Source: Fimenecus sp963624605
Lineage (GTDB): Bacteria > Bacillota > Clostridia > Oscillospirales > Acutalibacteraceae
Reading direction: 5' to 3'
Assembly (NCBI GenBank): GCA_963624605.1
Contig: CAVFQD010000002.1
Location: forward strand, 5,577-69,576
Length of the DNA: 64,000 bases
The translations under genes and the position numbers were made by a program. Under the pieces are notes generated by a model. The model was given only the letters and a program-made list of their open reading frames with translations, had not been told where the DNA came from and ran no database searches. Positions within the stretch are counted from its first letter, which is position 1. Every line of letters begins with the position of its first letter. Below are positions 6,139 to 14,087 of this stretch, piece by piece.

Positions 6139-7854
6139 ATGTTCAATTCGGCAGATGTTACATGGACGCTGGTCGCTGCATTTTTGGTGTTCTTTATGCA
6201 GGCAGGCTTTTCGCTTTGTGAGGCAGGCCTTACGAGGGCAAAAAACACGGGAAATATTCTGATGAAGAATATGATGGATTTCTGTATCGGTACTCCGTGC
6301 TTTTGGCTTGTAGGCTTCGGAATTATGTTTGCAGGCTCGGGTCCGTTGATAGGCGGATTTGACCCGTTTATCAGGGGAGATTATGATTTCGGAACGCTTC
6401 CCGTTTGGGTTTATGCGGTATTTCAGACAGTGTTCTGCGCGACGGCGGCAACAATCGTTTCGGGCTCAATGGCAGAGCGCACAAAGTTCAGCGCTTACTG
6501 CTTATATTCAGCAGCGATAAGCCTTATAGTTTATCCGATTTCGGGACACTGGATATGGGGAGGCGGTTGGCTTTCTCAGCTCGGCTTCCACGACTTTGCG
6601 GGCTCGACTGCCGTACATTTTGTCGGCGGCTTAACGGCTTGTCTCGGTGCTGCAATGCTCGGACCGAGAATCGGCAAATACGGTAAGGACGGAAAGCCGA
6701 GAGCGATTCCGGGACACAATCTTACCGCTATGGCACTCGGCGTGTTTATTCTTTGGTTCTGCTGGTTCGGCTTTAACGGCGGCTCAACCGTAAGTATGAC
6801 GGGCGATGACACAATGACTTCCGCGGGACTTATCTGCTTTAATACAAACCTTGCGGCGGCTATGGCTACCGTTGCGGCTTTGATTACGAGCTGGGTGAGA
6901 TACGGCAAGCCCGATGTTTCACTTACCTTCAACGGCGCTTTGGCAGGCCTTGTAGCAATAACCGCAGGCTGTGATGTCGTAAACCCTTACGGTGCGGCAA
7001 TTATCGGTGCTATAGCAGGTGTGCTTTGCATTTTCTCGGTTGAGTTCTTTGATAAGATTGCAAAAATCGACGATCCTGTCGGTGCGGTTTCCGTTCACTG
7101 TGCAAACGGCGCATGGGGCACGATAGCGACTGGACTTTTCTCAACAAGCGAGGGTCTTTTCTACGGACACGGCTTTAAGTTCCTCGGCATACAGCTTTTG
7201 GGAATAGCTGCGGTTGCGGCTTGGGTGCTTGTAACAATGTTTATTATCTTTACAATTATTAAAAAGACAGTCGGCTTGCGTGTTTCCGAAAAAGAGGAAA
7301 TCGACGGCTTGGATGTTCACGAGCACGGACTTACAAGCGCATATGCGGGCTTCGCAATTAACGATGCAAGCTATGCTGATTTGAGTGTAAACGAAAATAC
7401 AGACTTGGGCGAGGACGATATAGCAAAGGCAAGCCCCGAAAAGATTGCGGCTGCCGTAAAGGTTGTGCGTGAGCCCGAATTACCGCCCGAGGCAGACAGC
7501 GGTATGCACAAGGTTTCGATTATCGTTCAGCTTGCAAAGTTTGAAGCGCTGAAGGTCGCTCTCAATGAGCTGGGCGTAACGGGTATGACCGTAACGCAGG
7601 TTATGGGCTGCGGCTTGCAGAAGGGAAGCGGCGAAAAGTACAGAGGCGCAGAGCTTGACAGCGCTTTGCTTCCCAAGATAAAGGTTGAAGTGGTAGTAAG
7701 CAAAATTCCGGTTGAAAGAATTATTGAAGCCGCAACAAAGGCTCTGTATACGGGTCATATAGGAGACGGCAAGATATTCGTTTACAATGTTGCAAAGGTG
7801 GTTAAGGTTCGCACGGGCGAAAGAGATTATGCGGCATTGCAGGATGTAGAATAA
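6139..7854 (+). CDS. amt: Ammonium transporter fused to a C-terminal P-II (GlnB/GlnK-like) domain
   Basis: 571 residues. Residues ~1-410 form an 11-helix Amt channel: conserved HDFAGSTAVH with D152, and the pore twin histidines H160 and H320 (SVHCANGAWG). After a ~45-residue linker, residues ~456-571 are a full P-II domain: start HKVSIIVQL, T-loop GxGxQKGSGEKYRGAE with the Tyr homologous to the uridylylation site (about Y501), and the ATP-binding TGHIGDGKIFV near 538-548. Amt moves ammonium (as NH3/NH4+) across the membrane; free GlnK normally blocks it by inserting its T-loop when nitrogen is plentiful. Here the regulator is tethered to its target, so inhibition is presumably intramolecular and sensed by ATP/ADP/2-oxoglutarate. 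Preceded by GAGAGAGGG and by a leader terminator. Confidence 0.95.
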   Translation: MFNSADVTWTLVAAFLVFFMQAGFSLCEAGLTRAKNTGNILMKNMMDFCIGTPCFWLVGFGIMFAGSGPLIGGFDPFIRGDYDFGTLPVWVYAVFQTVFCATAATIVSGSMAERTKFSAYCLYSAAISLIVYPISGHWIWGGGWLSQLGFHDFAGSTAVHFVGGLTACLGAAMLGPRIGKYGKDGKPRAIPGHNLTAMALGVFILWFCWFGFNGGSTVSMTGDDTMTSAGLICFNTNLAAAMATVAALITSWVRYGKPDVSLTFNGALAGLVAITAGCDVVNPYGAAIIGAIAGVLCIFSVEFFDKIAKIDDPVGAVSVHCANGAWGTIATGLFSTSEGLFYGHGFKFLGIQLLGIAAVAAWVLVTMFIIFTIIKKTVGLRVSEKEEIDGLDVHEHGLTSAYAGFAINDASYADLSVNENTDLGEDDIAKASPEKIAAAVKVVREPELPPEADSGMHKVSIIVQLAKFEALKVALNELGVTGMTVTQVMGCGLQKGSGEKYRGAELDSALLPKIKVEVVVSKIPVERIIEAATKALYTGHIGDGKIFVYNVAKVVKVRTGERDYAALQDVE

Positions 7855-7868
7855 AGAATAAATTTAAG

Positions 7869-7908
7869 TCCTCTCGGGAAAGCATAACGCTCTTTCGGGA
7901 GGATTTTT
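7869..7908 (+). terminator. Intrinsic terminator after amt
   Basis: Outer stem TCCTCTCG/CGGGAGGA around an inner GC-rich loop, followed by TTTTTC. It ends the monocistronic amt unit. Confidence 0.75.
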
Positions 7909-7912
7909 CGGT

Positions 7913-7941
7913 TTGACTTAACATAAAGGATTTTATATAAT
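7913..7941 (+). promoter_or_regulatory. SigA-type promoter for the EFR1 ferredoxin gene
   Basis: TTGACT, 17-bp spacer, TATAAT. It predicts a 5' leader of about 118 nt before ATG 8067; that leader has no recognised riboswitch. Confidence 0.8.
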
Positions 7942-8066
7942 ATGCTTATCATATTCATAAATGGCAACGCAGAGACCTTTGCTCTTTTGTCCTACGGCTA
8001 TTTGAGCAATTTGTCGGACCATATCCGATTTTTGCCGATATAAATATCAATGAATAGGAGACAACA

Positions 8067-8816
8067 ATGATTTTATATTTTTCGGGAACGGGAAACAGCC
8101 GCTATATCGCAAAAAGAGCGGCACAAAAGACAGGGCAGGAGCTGCTTTGCCTTAATGCCGAAATAAAAGTGGGCGGTTATTCGGAAATCGTAACGGGCGA
8201 GGATGTCGTTTTTGTAACTCCGACCTATGCGTGGAGAATACCCACGGTTGTGAGTGATTATATTAAAAGAGTTAAACTCGTCGGTGCAAAGCGAATTTGG
8301 TTTATTATGACCTGCGGCGGAGAGATCGGAAATGCCGCAAAGTGCAATTCAGCCCTTGCAAAGGCGAAAAAACTTCGGTATATGGGCACTGCGGGAATTC
8401 TTATGCCCGAAAATTATATTGCGATGTTCGGCGCACCCGAAAAGGAAGAGGCGAGGGAAATTGTCTCAAAAGCCGAACCCGATATTGAAAAGACGCTTGA
8501 CTGCATAGCAAACGGCAGAGAACTTACCGTTCCGAGGAATAATTTGTACGACAGGTTTATGAGCAGCGCCGTAAATGTAATGTTTTATCCGTTGTGTGTA
8601 AAGGACAAGGCTTTTGTCGCTTCCGATGAATGCATAGGCTGCGGAAAATGCGTTAAGCTTTGCCCGCTTAACAATATAAGGCTTGAAGAGAATAAGCCCG
8701 TATGGGGCGGAAACTGCACACACTGTATGGCCTGCATAAGCTATTGCCCGACAAAGGCGATAGAATACGGTAAAAAGAGCGTCGGCAAGCCGAGATATAC
8801 CTTTGAAAGCTTATGA
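8067..8816 (+). CDS. EFR1 family ferredoxin with N-terminal flavodoxin-like domain
   Basis: 249 residues. The N-terminal ~150 form a flavodoxin fold with the FMN-phosphate loop FSGTGNSRYIA at 5-15 and TPTYAWRIP at 51-59. The C-terminus carries two [4Fe-4S] motifs: C189-x2-C192-x2-C195-x3-C199 and C217-x2-C220-x2-C223-x3-C227, each followed by Pro. Such proteins are annotated EFR1 ferredoxins and are expected to pass electrons between FMN and ferredoxin-type clusters in the anaerobic cytosol; the partner enzyme is unknown. ATG is preceded by ATAGGAGACAAC. It is transcribed from its own promoter; pnuC downstream has an independent, fully consensus promoter. Confidence 0.9.
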   Translation: MILYFSGTGNSRYIAKRAAQKTGQELLCLNAEIKVGGYSEIVTGEDVVFVTPTYAWRIPTVVSDYIKRVKLVGAKRIWFIMTCGGEIGNAAKCNSALAKAKKLRYMGTAGILMPENYIAMFGAPEKEEAREIVSKAEPDIEKTLDCIANGRELTVPRNNLYDRFMSSAVNVMFYPLCVKDKAFVASDECIGCGKCVKLCPLNNIRLEENKPVWGGNCTHCMACISYCPTKAIEYGKKSVGKPRYTFESL

Positions 8817-8823
8817 TTTTTAC

Positions 8824-8852
8824 TTGACAAAGCCTCAAAAAGCTAATATAAT
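8824..8852 (+). promoter_or_regulatory. Consensus SigA promoter for pnuC
   Basis: Perfect TTGACA, 17-bp spacer, TATAAT. Predicted start near 8859. Confidence 0.9.
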
Positions 8853-8858
8853 ACAGAA

Positions 8859-8956
8859 AAATAAATAACTGCCACCGGGTAGAGAGTATTACACTCGATT
8901 GCACATCATTAGGTCTTTGAAGATGTGCCGTCGGGTGTTTTTTATGGGGAGTGCTT
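8859..8956 (+). promoter_or_regulatory. Structured pnuC leader, candidate attenuator or riboswitch
   Basis: About 98 nt between promoter and ATG. The first ~33 nt hold GCCACCGGGTAGAGAG; GAGT (8884-8887) can pair with ACTC (8893-8896) around ATTAC, and doing so opens the base of the terminator hairpin at 8892-8943. This mutually exclusive pairing is the logic of a transcription attenuator. NAD+-class riboswitches are known upstream of pnuC genes, but I cannot match this leader to a published consensus by eye. Confidence 0.55.
8892..8943 (+). terminator. Leader terminator upstream of pnuC
   Basis: Sixteen-position stem with one mismatch (8892-8907 with 8922-8937), 14-nt loop, then TTTTTT at 8938-8943, immediately followed by the ribosome site GGGGAG and ATG 8957. 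Placement between promoter and gene marks it as regulatory. Confidence 0.8.
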
Positions 8957-9676
8957 ATGAAAGCAAAAAAGAAACTGTTACGCATTTTCACATTGAGGGA
9001 TATATTGTTATGGCTTTTTTCGGTTGCGGCGATTACCGTATCGTTCCTGATTTTCGGAAACGGCGAGTATCTGACACTTATAGCCTCGCTTATAGGCGTA
9101 ACCTCATTGATATTCAACGCCAAGGGAAATCCGATAGGGCAGGCGCTTATGATTGTTTTCAGCTTGATGTACGGTTATATTTCCTATACCTTTTCGTATT
9201 ACGGAGAGATGATAACCTACCTCGGTATGACGCTTCCCATGGCGGTTGCAGCCCTTGTTTCGTGGATAAAAAATCCGTTTGACGGCAATAGAGCGCAGGT
9301 TAGGGTGTATAAGCTCAACAAAAAGGACATCGCCGTGATGTGGACAGCGGCAATAATCACTACGGCGGTATTTTATTTCATATTAAAATATTTCAATACG
9401 GCAAACCTCATTTTAAGCACGGTGTCGGTAACAACAAGCTTTGTCGCAGTCTATATGACCTATAAGAGAAGTCCTGCCTATGCAATAGGCTATGCCGCAA
9501 ACGACATAGTGCTCATAGTGCTGTGGGCTCTCGCTTCAAAGCAGGACCCGTCATATATTTCGGTGGTTGTCTGCTTTGTGATTTTCCTTGTAAACGATTT
9601 GTACGGCTTTCTGTGCTGGAGAGTTATGGAAAAGAAGCAAAGGGAAATTTCAGATAAAATCTTGACCGATAACTGA
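8957..9676 (+). CDS. pnuC: Nicotinamide mononucleotide/riboside transporter PnuC
   Basis: 239 residues from ATG 8957, placed by GGGGAG 6 nt upstream (an in-frame GTG at 8951 overlaps that ribosome site). About seven hydrophobic segments; recognisable PnuC stretches are FNAKGNPIGQALMIVFSLMYG (about 55-75), ISYTFSYYGEMITYLGMTLP and the C-terminal YAIGYAANDIVLIVLWALAS with VVVCFVIFLVNDLYGF. PnuC proteins bring pyridine-nucleotide precursors (nicotinamide riboside or related compounds) across the membrane by facilitated diffusion, driven by intracellular phosphorylation. Expression appears gated by the terminator-containing leader. nadE, another NAD-supply gene, lies at 50.5 kb. Confidence 0.92.
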   Translation: MKAKKKLLRIFTLRDILLWLFSVAAITVSFLIFGNGEYLTLIASLIGVTSLIFNAKGNPIGQALMIVFSLMYGYISYTFSYYGEMITYLGMTLPMAVAALVSWIKNPFDGNRAQVRVYKLNKKDIAVMWTAAIITTAVFYFILKYFNTANLILSTVSVTTSFVAVYMTYKRSPAYAIGYAANDIVLIVLWALASKQDPSYISVVVCFVIFLVNDLYGFLCWRVMEKKQREISDKILTDN

Positions 9677-9705
9677 ATGCAAAATATAATTTAATCGGTG
9701 ATAAT

Positions 9706-10392
9706 ATGATAACGGAAGAGATAAGAAACGAACTTTTTGCTTTACAGGATTTGGAATACCGTGATTTTCATTCAAAGCTTATGCCGGATTTCGATAAGGA
9801 TAGGGTAATCGGCGTTAGGTCTCCGCAGCTTAAAAAGCTTGCAAAGAGCTTTTCAAAAAGAGCTGACATTGACACATTTTTAAGCGATTTGCCGCACGGG
9901 TTTTACGAGGAGAACAATGTTCACGGCGTGATTGTCTGCGACTTTCAGGACTATGGCAAAACAGTTGAATATCTTGATGAATTTTTGCCGTATGTCGATA
10001 ACTGGGCTACCTGCGATTTGTTAAAGCCAAAGGCTTTCAAAAATAACCGTGCCGAGCTTATAAGCGATATTGACAGATGGCTTGCAAGCGATAAGACCTA
10101 TACAAAAAGGTTCGCAATGGGTATGCTTATGGAGCATTTTCTTGACGGTGATTTCAAGGCGGAATACCTCGAAAGGGTCTATACCGTCAGGAGCGACGAA
10201 TACTACATAAATATGATGAAAGCGTGGTTCTTTGCAACGGCACTCGCAAAGCAGTGGGACAGCACGGTAGGAGTTATCGAAAACCGGCTGCTTGACCGTT
10301 GGAGCCATAACAAAACGATACAAAAGGCTGTCGAAAGCTACCGAATAACCGATGAGCAAAAGGCTTATCTCAGAACGCTGAAAATTAAATAG
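9706..10392 (+). CDS. DNA alkylation repair protein, AlkD-like HEAT-repeat family
   Basis: 228 residues, the normal size for the family. The protein is all-alpha and ends the first half with the conserved NWATCD motif at 99-104; W100 and D104, together with R135 in TKRFAMGML, match the Trp/Asp/Arg triad that in Bacillus AlkD contacts and cleaves alkylated bases. The N-terminal 'RNELFALQDLEYRDFHSKLMP' and 'VIGVRSPQLKKLAK' are also typical. Family function: DNA glycosylase that removes N3- and N7-alkylpurines without base flipping. Start ATG follows GGTGAT. A bidirectional terminator ends it against the converging galactosidase gene. Confidence 0.88.
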   Translation: MITEEIRNELFALQDLEYRDFHSKLMPDFDKDRVIGVRSPQLKKLAKSFSKRADIDTFLSDLPHGFYEENNVHGVIVCDFQDYGKTVEYLDEFLPYVDNWATCDLLKPKAFKNNRAELISDIDRWLASDKTYTKRFAMGMLMEHFLDGDFKAEYLERVYTVRSDEYYINMMKAWFFATALAKQWDSTVGVIENRLLDRWSHNKTIQKAVESYRITDEQKAYLRTLKIK

Positions 10393-10400
10393 CAAAAAAA

Positions 10401-10426
10401 TAACGGCTTGAATTTTCAAGCCGTTA
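10401..10426. terminator. Bidirectional terminator between converging genes
   Basis: Palindrome TAACGGCTTGAA-TT-TTCAAGCCGTTA. On the minus strand it is followed by a long T-tract (the A-run at 10394-10400), so it mainly serves the galactosidase gene. Confidence 0.85.
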
Positions 10427-10440
10427 AATCGTTGTAATGC

Positions 10441-12084
10441 TTATAGAATCTTGCCGTTTTCAAGGTTAAAGCGGAAGTTCTCAAAGTTTCCGTTTATGAT
10501 GTAATCAATGTCAATTACACGCCTGTCATCACGCAAAAATTCCGCACGGAGGATTTTTATATTGTCCTTTGAGAACACCTTGAGAAGCTCGCTTAACTGT
10601 TCCTCTCTGTAATCGCCCACATTGTCCGAGGTGAAAAGCACGCTTCCGAAAAGCTTGTTTACGGTTGCCATTATTTTCCTCTGCTCAAAGCTGCATTTCA
10701 TATTGTTGTCGCGCAGCAGGAAAACATCAGGGTCATTAAGGAATGCTCTGCCGTCCAATTGACGGCGGAAAATTGAATTTCCGAGAGTGTTCTTGGTGGA
10801 GACAAATTCTCTGTGAGTAAATGTCTGACGGTCCCATTGCAAGTCCATATCCGCACCGATTCTGCAATATTCAACCTTACCGAAAGCCGGCATAAGTGGA
10901 ACGCCGCAGCCCAATATGAGCTTGTCGCCGACGCATTCCCTCAAAAAGTCCATAGCCTCGCACATAAGCTGGCCTCTTGTTTTGTTGTGATTCGGAACCT
11001 GACAAACGGCATAGAGGAAATCAAGCTTAACAAGGTCGAAGCCCCAATCGTTGAGAATTACATCAAAGAAATGCTTGATATAATCACGAACCTCGGGTAT
11101 TTCGATATCAAGCGCGCAAAAGCCGCCCCAGTTCGGGCCGCATTTAACAAGCTTGTTGTTTTTGTCTCTTATAAACCATTCTGGGTGGGTGTTGAGAACA
11201 GCGGAAGTGAACTGCGCACCGAACGGAGCGAGCCAGAGACCTGCGAGCATACCCTTGCCGTGGATAGCGTCAGCCTCAGCCTTCATACCGCGAGGGAATT
11301 TTTTGAAGTCGATTGAAAGCCAGTCGCCCGTAGCGGTCTGATAACCGTCGTCAATCTGGAAAATATCAATATCCGCGTCAACCTTTGAAAGGGCGTCAAG
11401 GTCGTCCGTGACAATCTTTTCATTGATGTTCGAGTAGTAATTGTACCAAGTGGTGTAGCCGTTTTTGACCTTTGCCGTAGGCTTTTCGATATTCATAAGT
11501 GCGAACCACTTGTCAAATACCTCGTCCTCTTCGCCTTTGAGATTTACAACATCGAAAATGTTATATTCGCCGTCATAGACAACGCCCTCAAGGTCTTTTA
11601 TAATGTTAATTTCGTTTTTGCGACAGTCTGTTTTAATAATTGTATAGCCGTTTCTCTCGCTCAACGAAGCAAACAGATCGTATTCAGAGCCGTTTCTGAC
11701 ATAGAGATATGAAAATGCAGTAAATACGCCCGGAGTTTTAACATTTTCTGTAAAATTATATGCTCCGGAAGCTCCGAAAAGCGTGTGCTTTAATGCAAGC
11801 GTTGTCGGCAGAACCGTGTGCTGAGGCGCTTCGTCTACAAACATTTCACGGCAGTCCGTCCACGACTGATAGCCGTTTGGGAAAATTCTGTCGTCTGCGT
11901 CAAAGGAATAGGGAACCGTAACCGTGAAATTTATAATTTCCAACGGTACCTTTGCTTTAAGATCAAGTCTTATACGCTGCTCGGACGCCTTGTAGTTGAT
12001 TTTGAAATCGGGCGTTTCAAAAAGATTTGTCCGGTAAACGGTGTTGCCCGCCTTGTATTCCATGCTTATTTTGAACTTTTCCAT
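10441..12084 (-). CDS. Intracellular alpha-galactosidase, glycoside hydrolase family 36
   Basis: 547 residues, no signal peptide. GH36 signatures: FQIDDGYQ at 242-249, WLAPF near 284-288, catalytic nucleophile D355 in FDLVKLDFLY, and probable acid/base D412 in YCRIGADMD. N-terminal ~190 residues form a beta-sandwich, then the TIM barrel. The enzyme should release terminal alpha-1,6-linked galactose from raffinose-family oligosaccharides or galactomannan fragments taken up by the cell. Translation starts from an excellent AGGAGG 8 nt from ATG; a minus-strand promoter lies at 12111-12138. It is divergent from the phosphohexomutase gene and belongs to a cytosolic glycan-degrading neighbourhood with GH38. 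Confidence 0.9.
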   Translation of the reverse strand: MEKFKISMEYKAGNTVYRTNLFETPDFKINYKASEQRIRLDLKAKVPLEIINFTVTVPYSFDADDRIFPNGYQSWTDCREMFVDEAPQHTVLPTTLALKHTLFGASGAYNFTENVKTPGVFTAFSYLYVRNGSEYDLFASLSERNGYTIIKTDCRKNEINIIKDLEGVVYDGEYNIFDVVNLKGEEDEVFDKWFALMNIEKPTAKVKNGYTTWYNYYSNINEKIVTDDLDALSKVDADIDIFQIDDGYQTATGDWLSIDFKKFPRGMKAEADAIHGKGMLAGLWLAPFGAQFTSAVLNTHPEWFIRDKNNKLVKCGPNWGGFCALDIEIPEVRDYIKHFFDVILNDWGFDLVKLDFLYAVCQVPNHNKTRGQLMCEAMDFLRECVGDKLILGCGVPLMPAFGKVEYCRIGADMDLQWDRQTFTHREFVSTKNTLGNSIFRRQLDGRAFLNDPDVFLLRDNNMKCSFEQRKIMATVNKLFGSVLFTSDNVGDYREEQLSELLKVFSKDNIKILRAEFLRDDRRVIDIDYIINGNFENFRFNLENGKIL

Positions 12085-12110
12085 AAGAAACCTCCTAACA
12101 TCTTTCCTCT

Positions 12111-12138
12111 ATTATAACAATTTTTACGATTAAAGCAA
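12111..12138 (-). promoter_or_regulatory. Promoter of the GH36 gene (minus strand)
   Basis: On the minus strand: TTGCTT, 16-bp spacer, TATAAT. The -10 lies 27 nt from the start codon. Confidence 0.7.
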
Positions 12139-12146
12139 CTGTTTTA

Positions 12147-12175
12147 TTGACTGAAAAAAAGCATTGTGATAAAAT
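12147..12175 (+). promoter_or_regulatory. Promoter of the phosphohexomutase operon
   Basis: TTGACT, 17-bp spacer, TAAAAT; predicted start near 12182. The TTG here is the -35 element, not a start codon, which fixes the gene start at 12201. Confidence 0.75.
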
Positions 12176-12200
12176 TTTGAAAAGAAAGGCGGACAAAACT

Positions 12201-13841
12201 ATGGACTGGAAAAAAGAATACGAAAAATGGCTTTCGTTTGATGAGTATACCCGTTCGGAGCTTGAAAAAATAACCGATGAAAAAGAACTCGAGGACAGGT
12301 TTTATAAAAACCTTGAGTTCGGTACCGGCGGACTTCGCGGCGTGATGGGCGCAGGCGCAAACCGAATGAATAAATACACCGTCAGCAAGGCTACTAAGGG
12401 GCTTGCCGATTATCTCAACAGTGAGCTTGACGGGGATAAAAGCGTTGTTATCGCCTATGACTCACGCAATAATTCAAGGCAGTTCGCCGCCTTTGCGGCA
12501 GAGGTGCTTGTATATAACGGCATTAAGACATATCTTTTCGATACGCTTATGCCGACACCCGTGCTATCCTTTGCGGTAAAGCATCTCAACTGCAACGCAG
12601 GCGTTGTGGTAACCGCAAGTCATAACCCGAAAGAGTATAACGGATATAAAATTTACGATGAAAACGGCTGTCAGCTTGTACCGAAGCTTGCAAACAAGGT
12701 CATTAAATATGTAAACGCCGTTTCAGAGATTGAAAAGGTAGGTCACACAGACCTTACAAATGCCGAACGGGACGGACTTTTCTCATATGTAGGCAAAGAG
12801 GTTCTCGACGCATTTATAAAGGCTGTCGAAACGCAGTCGCTTTACCGTGAAAAGTCGGAGCTTAAAATTGTGTATACGCCGCTTCACGGCACGGGCAATA
12901 TTCCCGTAAGAAATGTTCTTCGTGACTTTAATGTTTCCGTCGTAAAGGAACAGGAAAAGCCCGACGGCAATTTCTCCACCGTGCGTTCGCCGAACCCTGA
13001 GGAAAAGGACGCACTTACCTTGGGTATTGAGCAGGCAAAGCGTGAAAATGCCGATATAGTGCTCGGAACGGACCCGGATTGCGACAGAGTGGGTACGGCT
13101 GTTTTACATAACGGCGAGTACAGACTTATTACCGGCAATCAGATGGGCGCACTGCTTGTCGATTTTGTGCTTTCACATAAAAAGGACAGCCTCAATGAAA
13201 AGTCAACGCTTGTAAAGACGATAGTTACAAACGACCTCGGAGCAAATATAGGCAGAAAATACGGCTTGAATGTCGTGCAGACCCTTACGGGCTTTAAGTA
13301 TATCGGCGACAGAATAAACGCTTACGAAAAATCAAACGAGAAAGAGTTCGTAATAGGCTATGAGGAAAGCTACGGCTACCTTGTAGGCACACACGCAAGG
13401 GATAAGGACGCCGTTGTTGCTTCAATGCTTATCTGCGAGATGGCGGCTTATCATAAGAATAACGGCAGAACGCTTGTTGACGCACTTGAAGAGCTTTACG
13501 GCCGTTACGGATATTATATTGACAGCCTTGATTCGTTTGTGCTTAAAGGCATTGACGGCACAAAGAAAATAAAAGAAATTATGGATACTTTCAGGACGGA
13601 TGGCAGGTCAATGTTTGACGGCATAGACGAGGTTGTCGATTATTCGCAGGGCATAGGCGATTTGCCGAAGGAAAATGTTTTGAAATTTATATTCAAAAAC
13701 GGAACATGGTTTGCGGTAAGGCCGTCGGGCACCGAACCTAAGCTTAAAATATATTATTCCGTTTGCGAAAGCGACAGAAACGAAGCGGAAAAGACGCTTG
13801 AAAGGCTAAGAAGCAAGCTTACGAGCGTTGTCGGAGGATAA
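12201..13841 (+). CDS. Alpha-D-phosphohexomutase (phosphoglucomutase/phosphomannomutase)
   Basis: 546 residues from ATG 12201, which has AAAGGCGG upstream and lies downstream of the predicted transcription start. All four family loops are present: phosphoserine loop TASHNPKEYNG with S140, metal-binding DPDCDR at 291-296 (D291, D293, D295), sugar-binding GYEESYGYLVG at 386-396 and phosphate-binding RPSGTEPK at 507-514. Length and the N-terminal NLEFGTGGLRGVMG fit the PgcA-type phosphoglucomutases that interconvert glucose-1-P and glucose-6-P; mannose phosphates are also possible. With GH36 and GH38 neighbours it plausibly links glycan breakdown to central metabolism. The next gene starts 1 nt after its stop. 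Confidence 0.93.
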   Translation: MDWKKEYEKWLSFDEYTRSELEKITDEKELEDRFYKNLEFGTGGLRGVMGAGANRMNKYTVSKATKGLADYLNSELDGDKSVVIAYDSRNNSRQFAAFAAEVLVYNGIKTYLFDTLMPTPVLSFAVKHLNCNAGVVVTASHNPKEYNGYKIYDENGCQLVPKLANKVIKYVNAVSEIEKVGHTDLTNAERDGLFSYVGKEVLDAFIKAVETQSLYREKSELKIVYTPLHGTGNIPVRNVLRDFNVSVVKEQEKPDGNFSTVRSPNPEEKDALTLGIEQAKRENADIVLGTDPDCDRVGTAVLHNGEYRLITGNQMGALLVDFVLSHKKDSLNEKSTLVKTIVTNDLGANIGRKYGLNVVQTLTGFKYIGDRINAYEKSNEKEFVIGYEESYGYLVGTHARDKDAVVASMLICEMAAYHKNNGRTLVDALEELYGRYGYYIDSLDSFVLKGIDGTKKIKEIMDTFRTDGRSMFDGIDEVVDYSQGIGDLPKENVLKFIFKNGTWFAVRPSGTEPKLKIYYSVCESDRNEAEKTLERLRSKLTSVVGG

Positions 13842-13842
13842 A

Positions 13843-14076
13843 ATGAGAGAGTACATAGAGAACACTATAAATCCCAAAATTCAGGGCGACGGCGGCTGGG
13901 TCGAGTTTTCGTCGTTCGACGGCGAAACGCTTGAACTAATTTTCAGGGGCGAGTGCTCAAAGTGTCTTATCCTTGAGCGGTGCATTGCCTGGATAGAGAG
14001 TGAAATCAAAAAAGACCAAGGCGAGACCGTAAAGATAAAGGCGGTAAGAAAAAAGCCGTATTTTTGGGATAAGTAA
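13843..14076 (+). CDS. NifU C-terminal-like (Fe-S scaffold) mini-protein
   Basis: 77 residues from ATG 13843, placed by CGGAGG inside the end of the preceding gene; an earlier in-frame start at 13828 overlaps more and lacks a site. The sequence follows the NifU C-terminal domain: 'NPKIQGDGGWVEFSSFDGETLELIFRG' matches the DGG-x-V-E strand and E-C-S-K-C supplies the CxxC cluster-binding pair, with another Cys seven residues after the pair. Such domains assemble [4Fe-4S] clusters and hand them to apo-proteins. Being squeezed between a phosphohexomutase and an alpha-mannosidase with no isc/suf genes nearby is unusual. A non-Fe-S role cannot be excluded. Confidence 0.72.
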   Translation: MREYIENTINPKIQGDGGWVEFSSFDGETLELIFRGECSKCLILERCIAWIESEIKKDQGETVKIKAVRKKPYFWDK

Positions 14077-14087
14077 GGAGAAAGCAA

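Noticed and set aside
6014..6262. 82-codon frame ahead of and into amt
   Set aside because: It spans the promoter-terminator leader and overlaps the Amt N-terminus in another frame.
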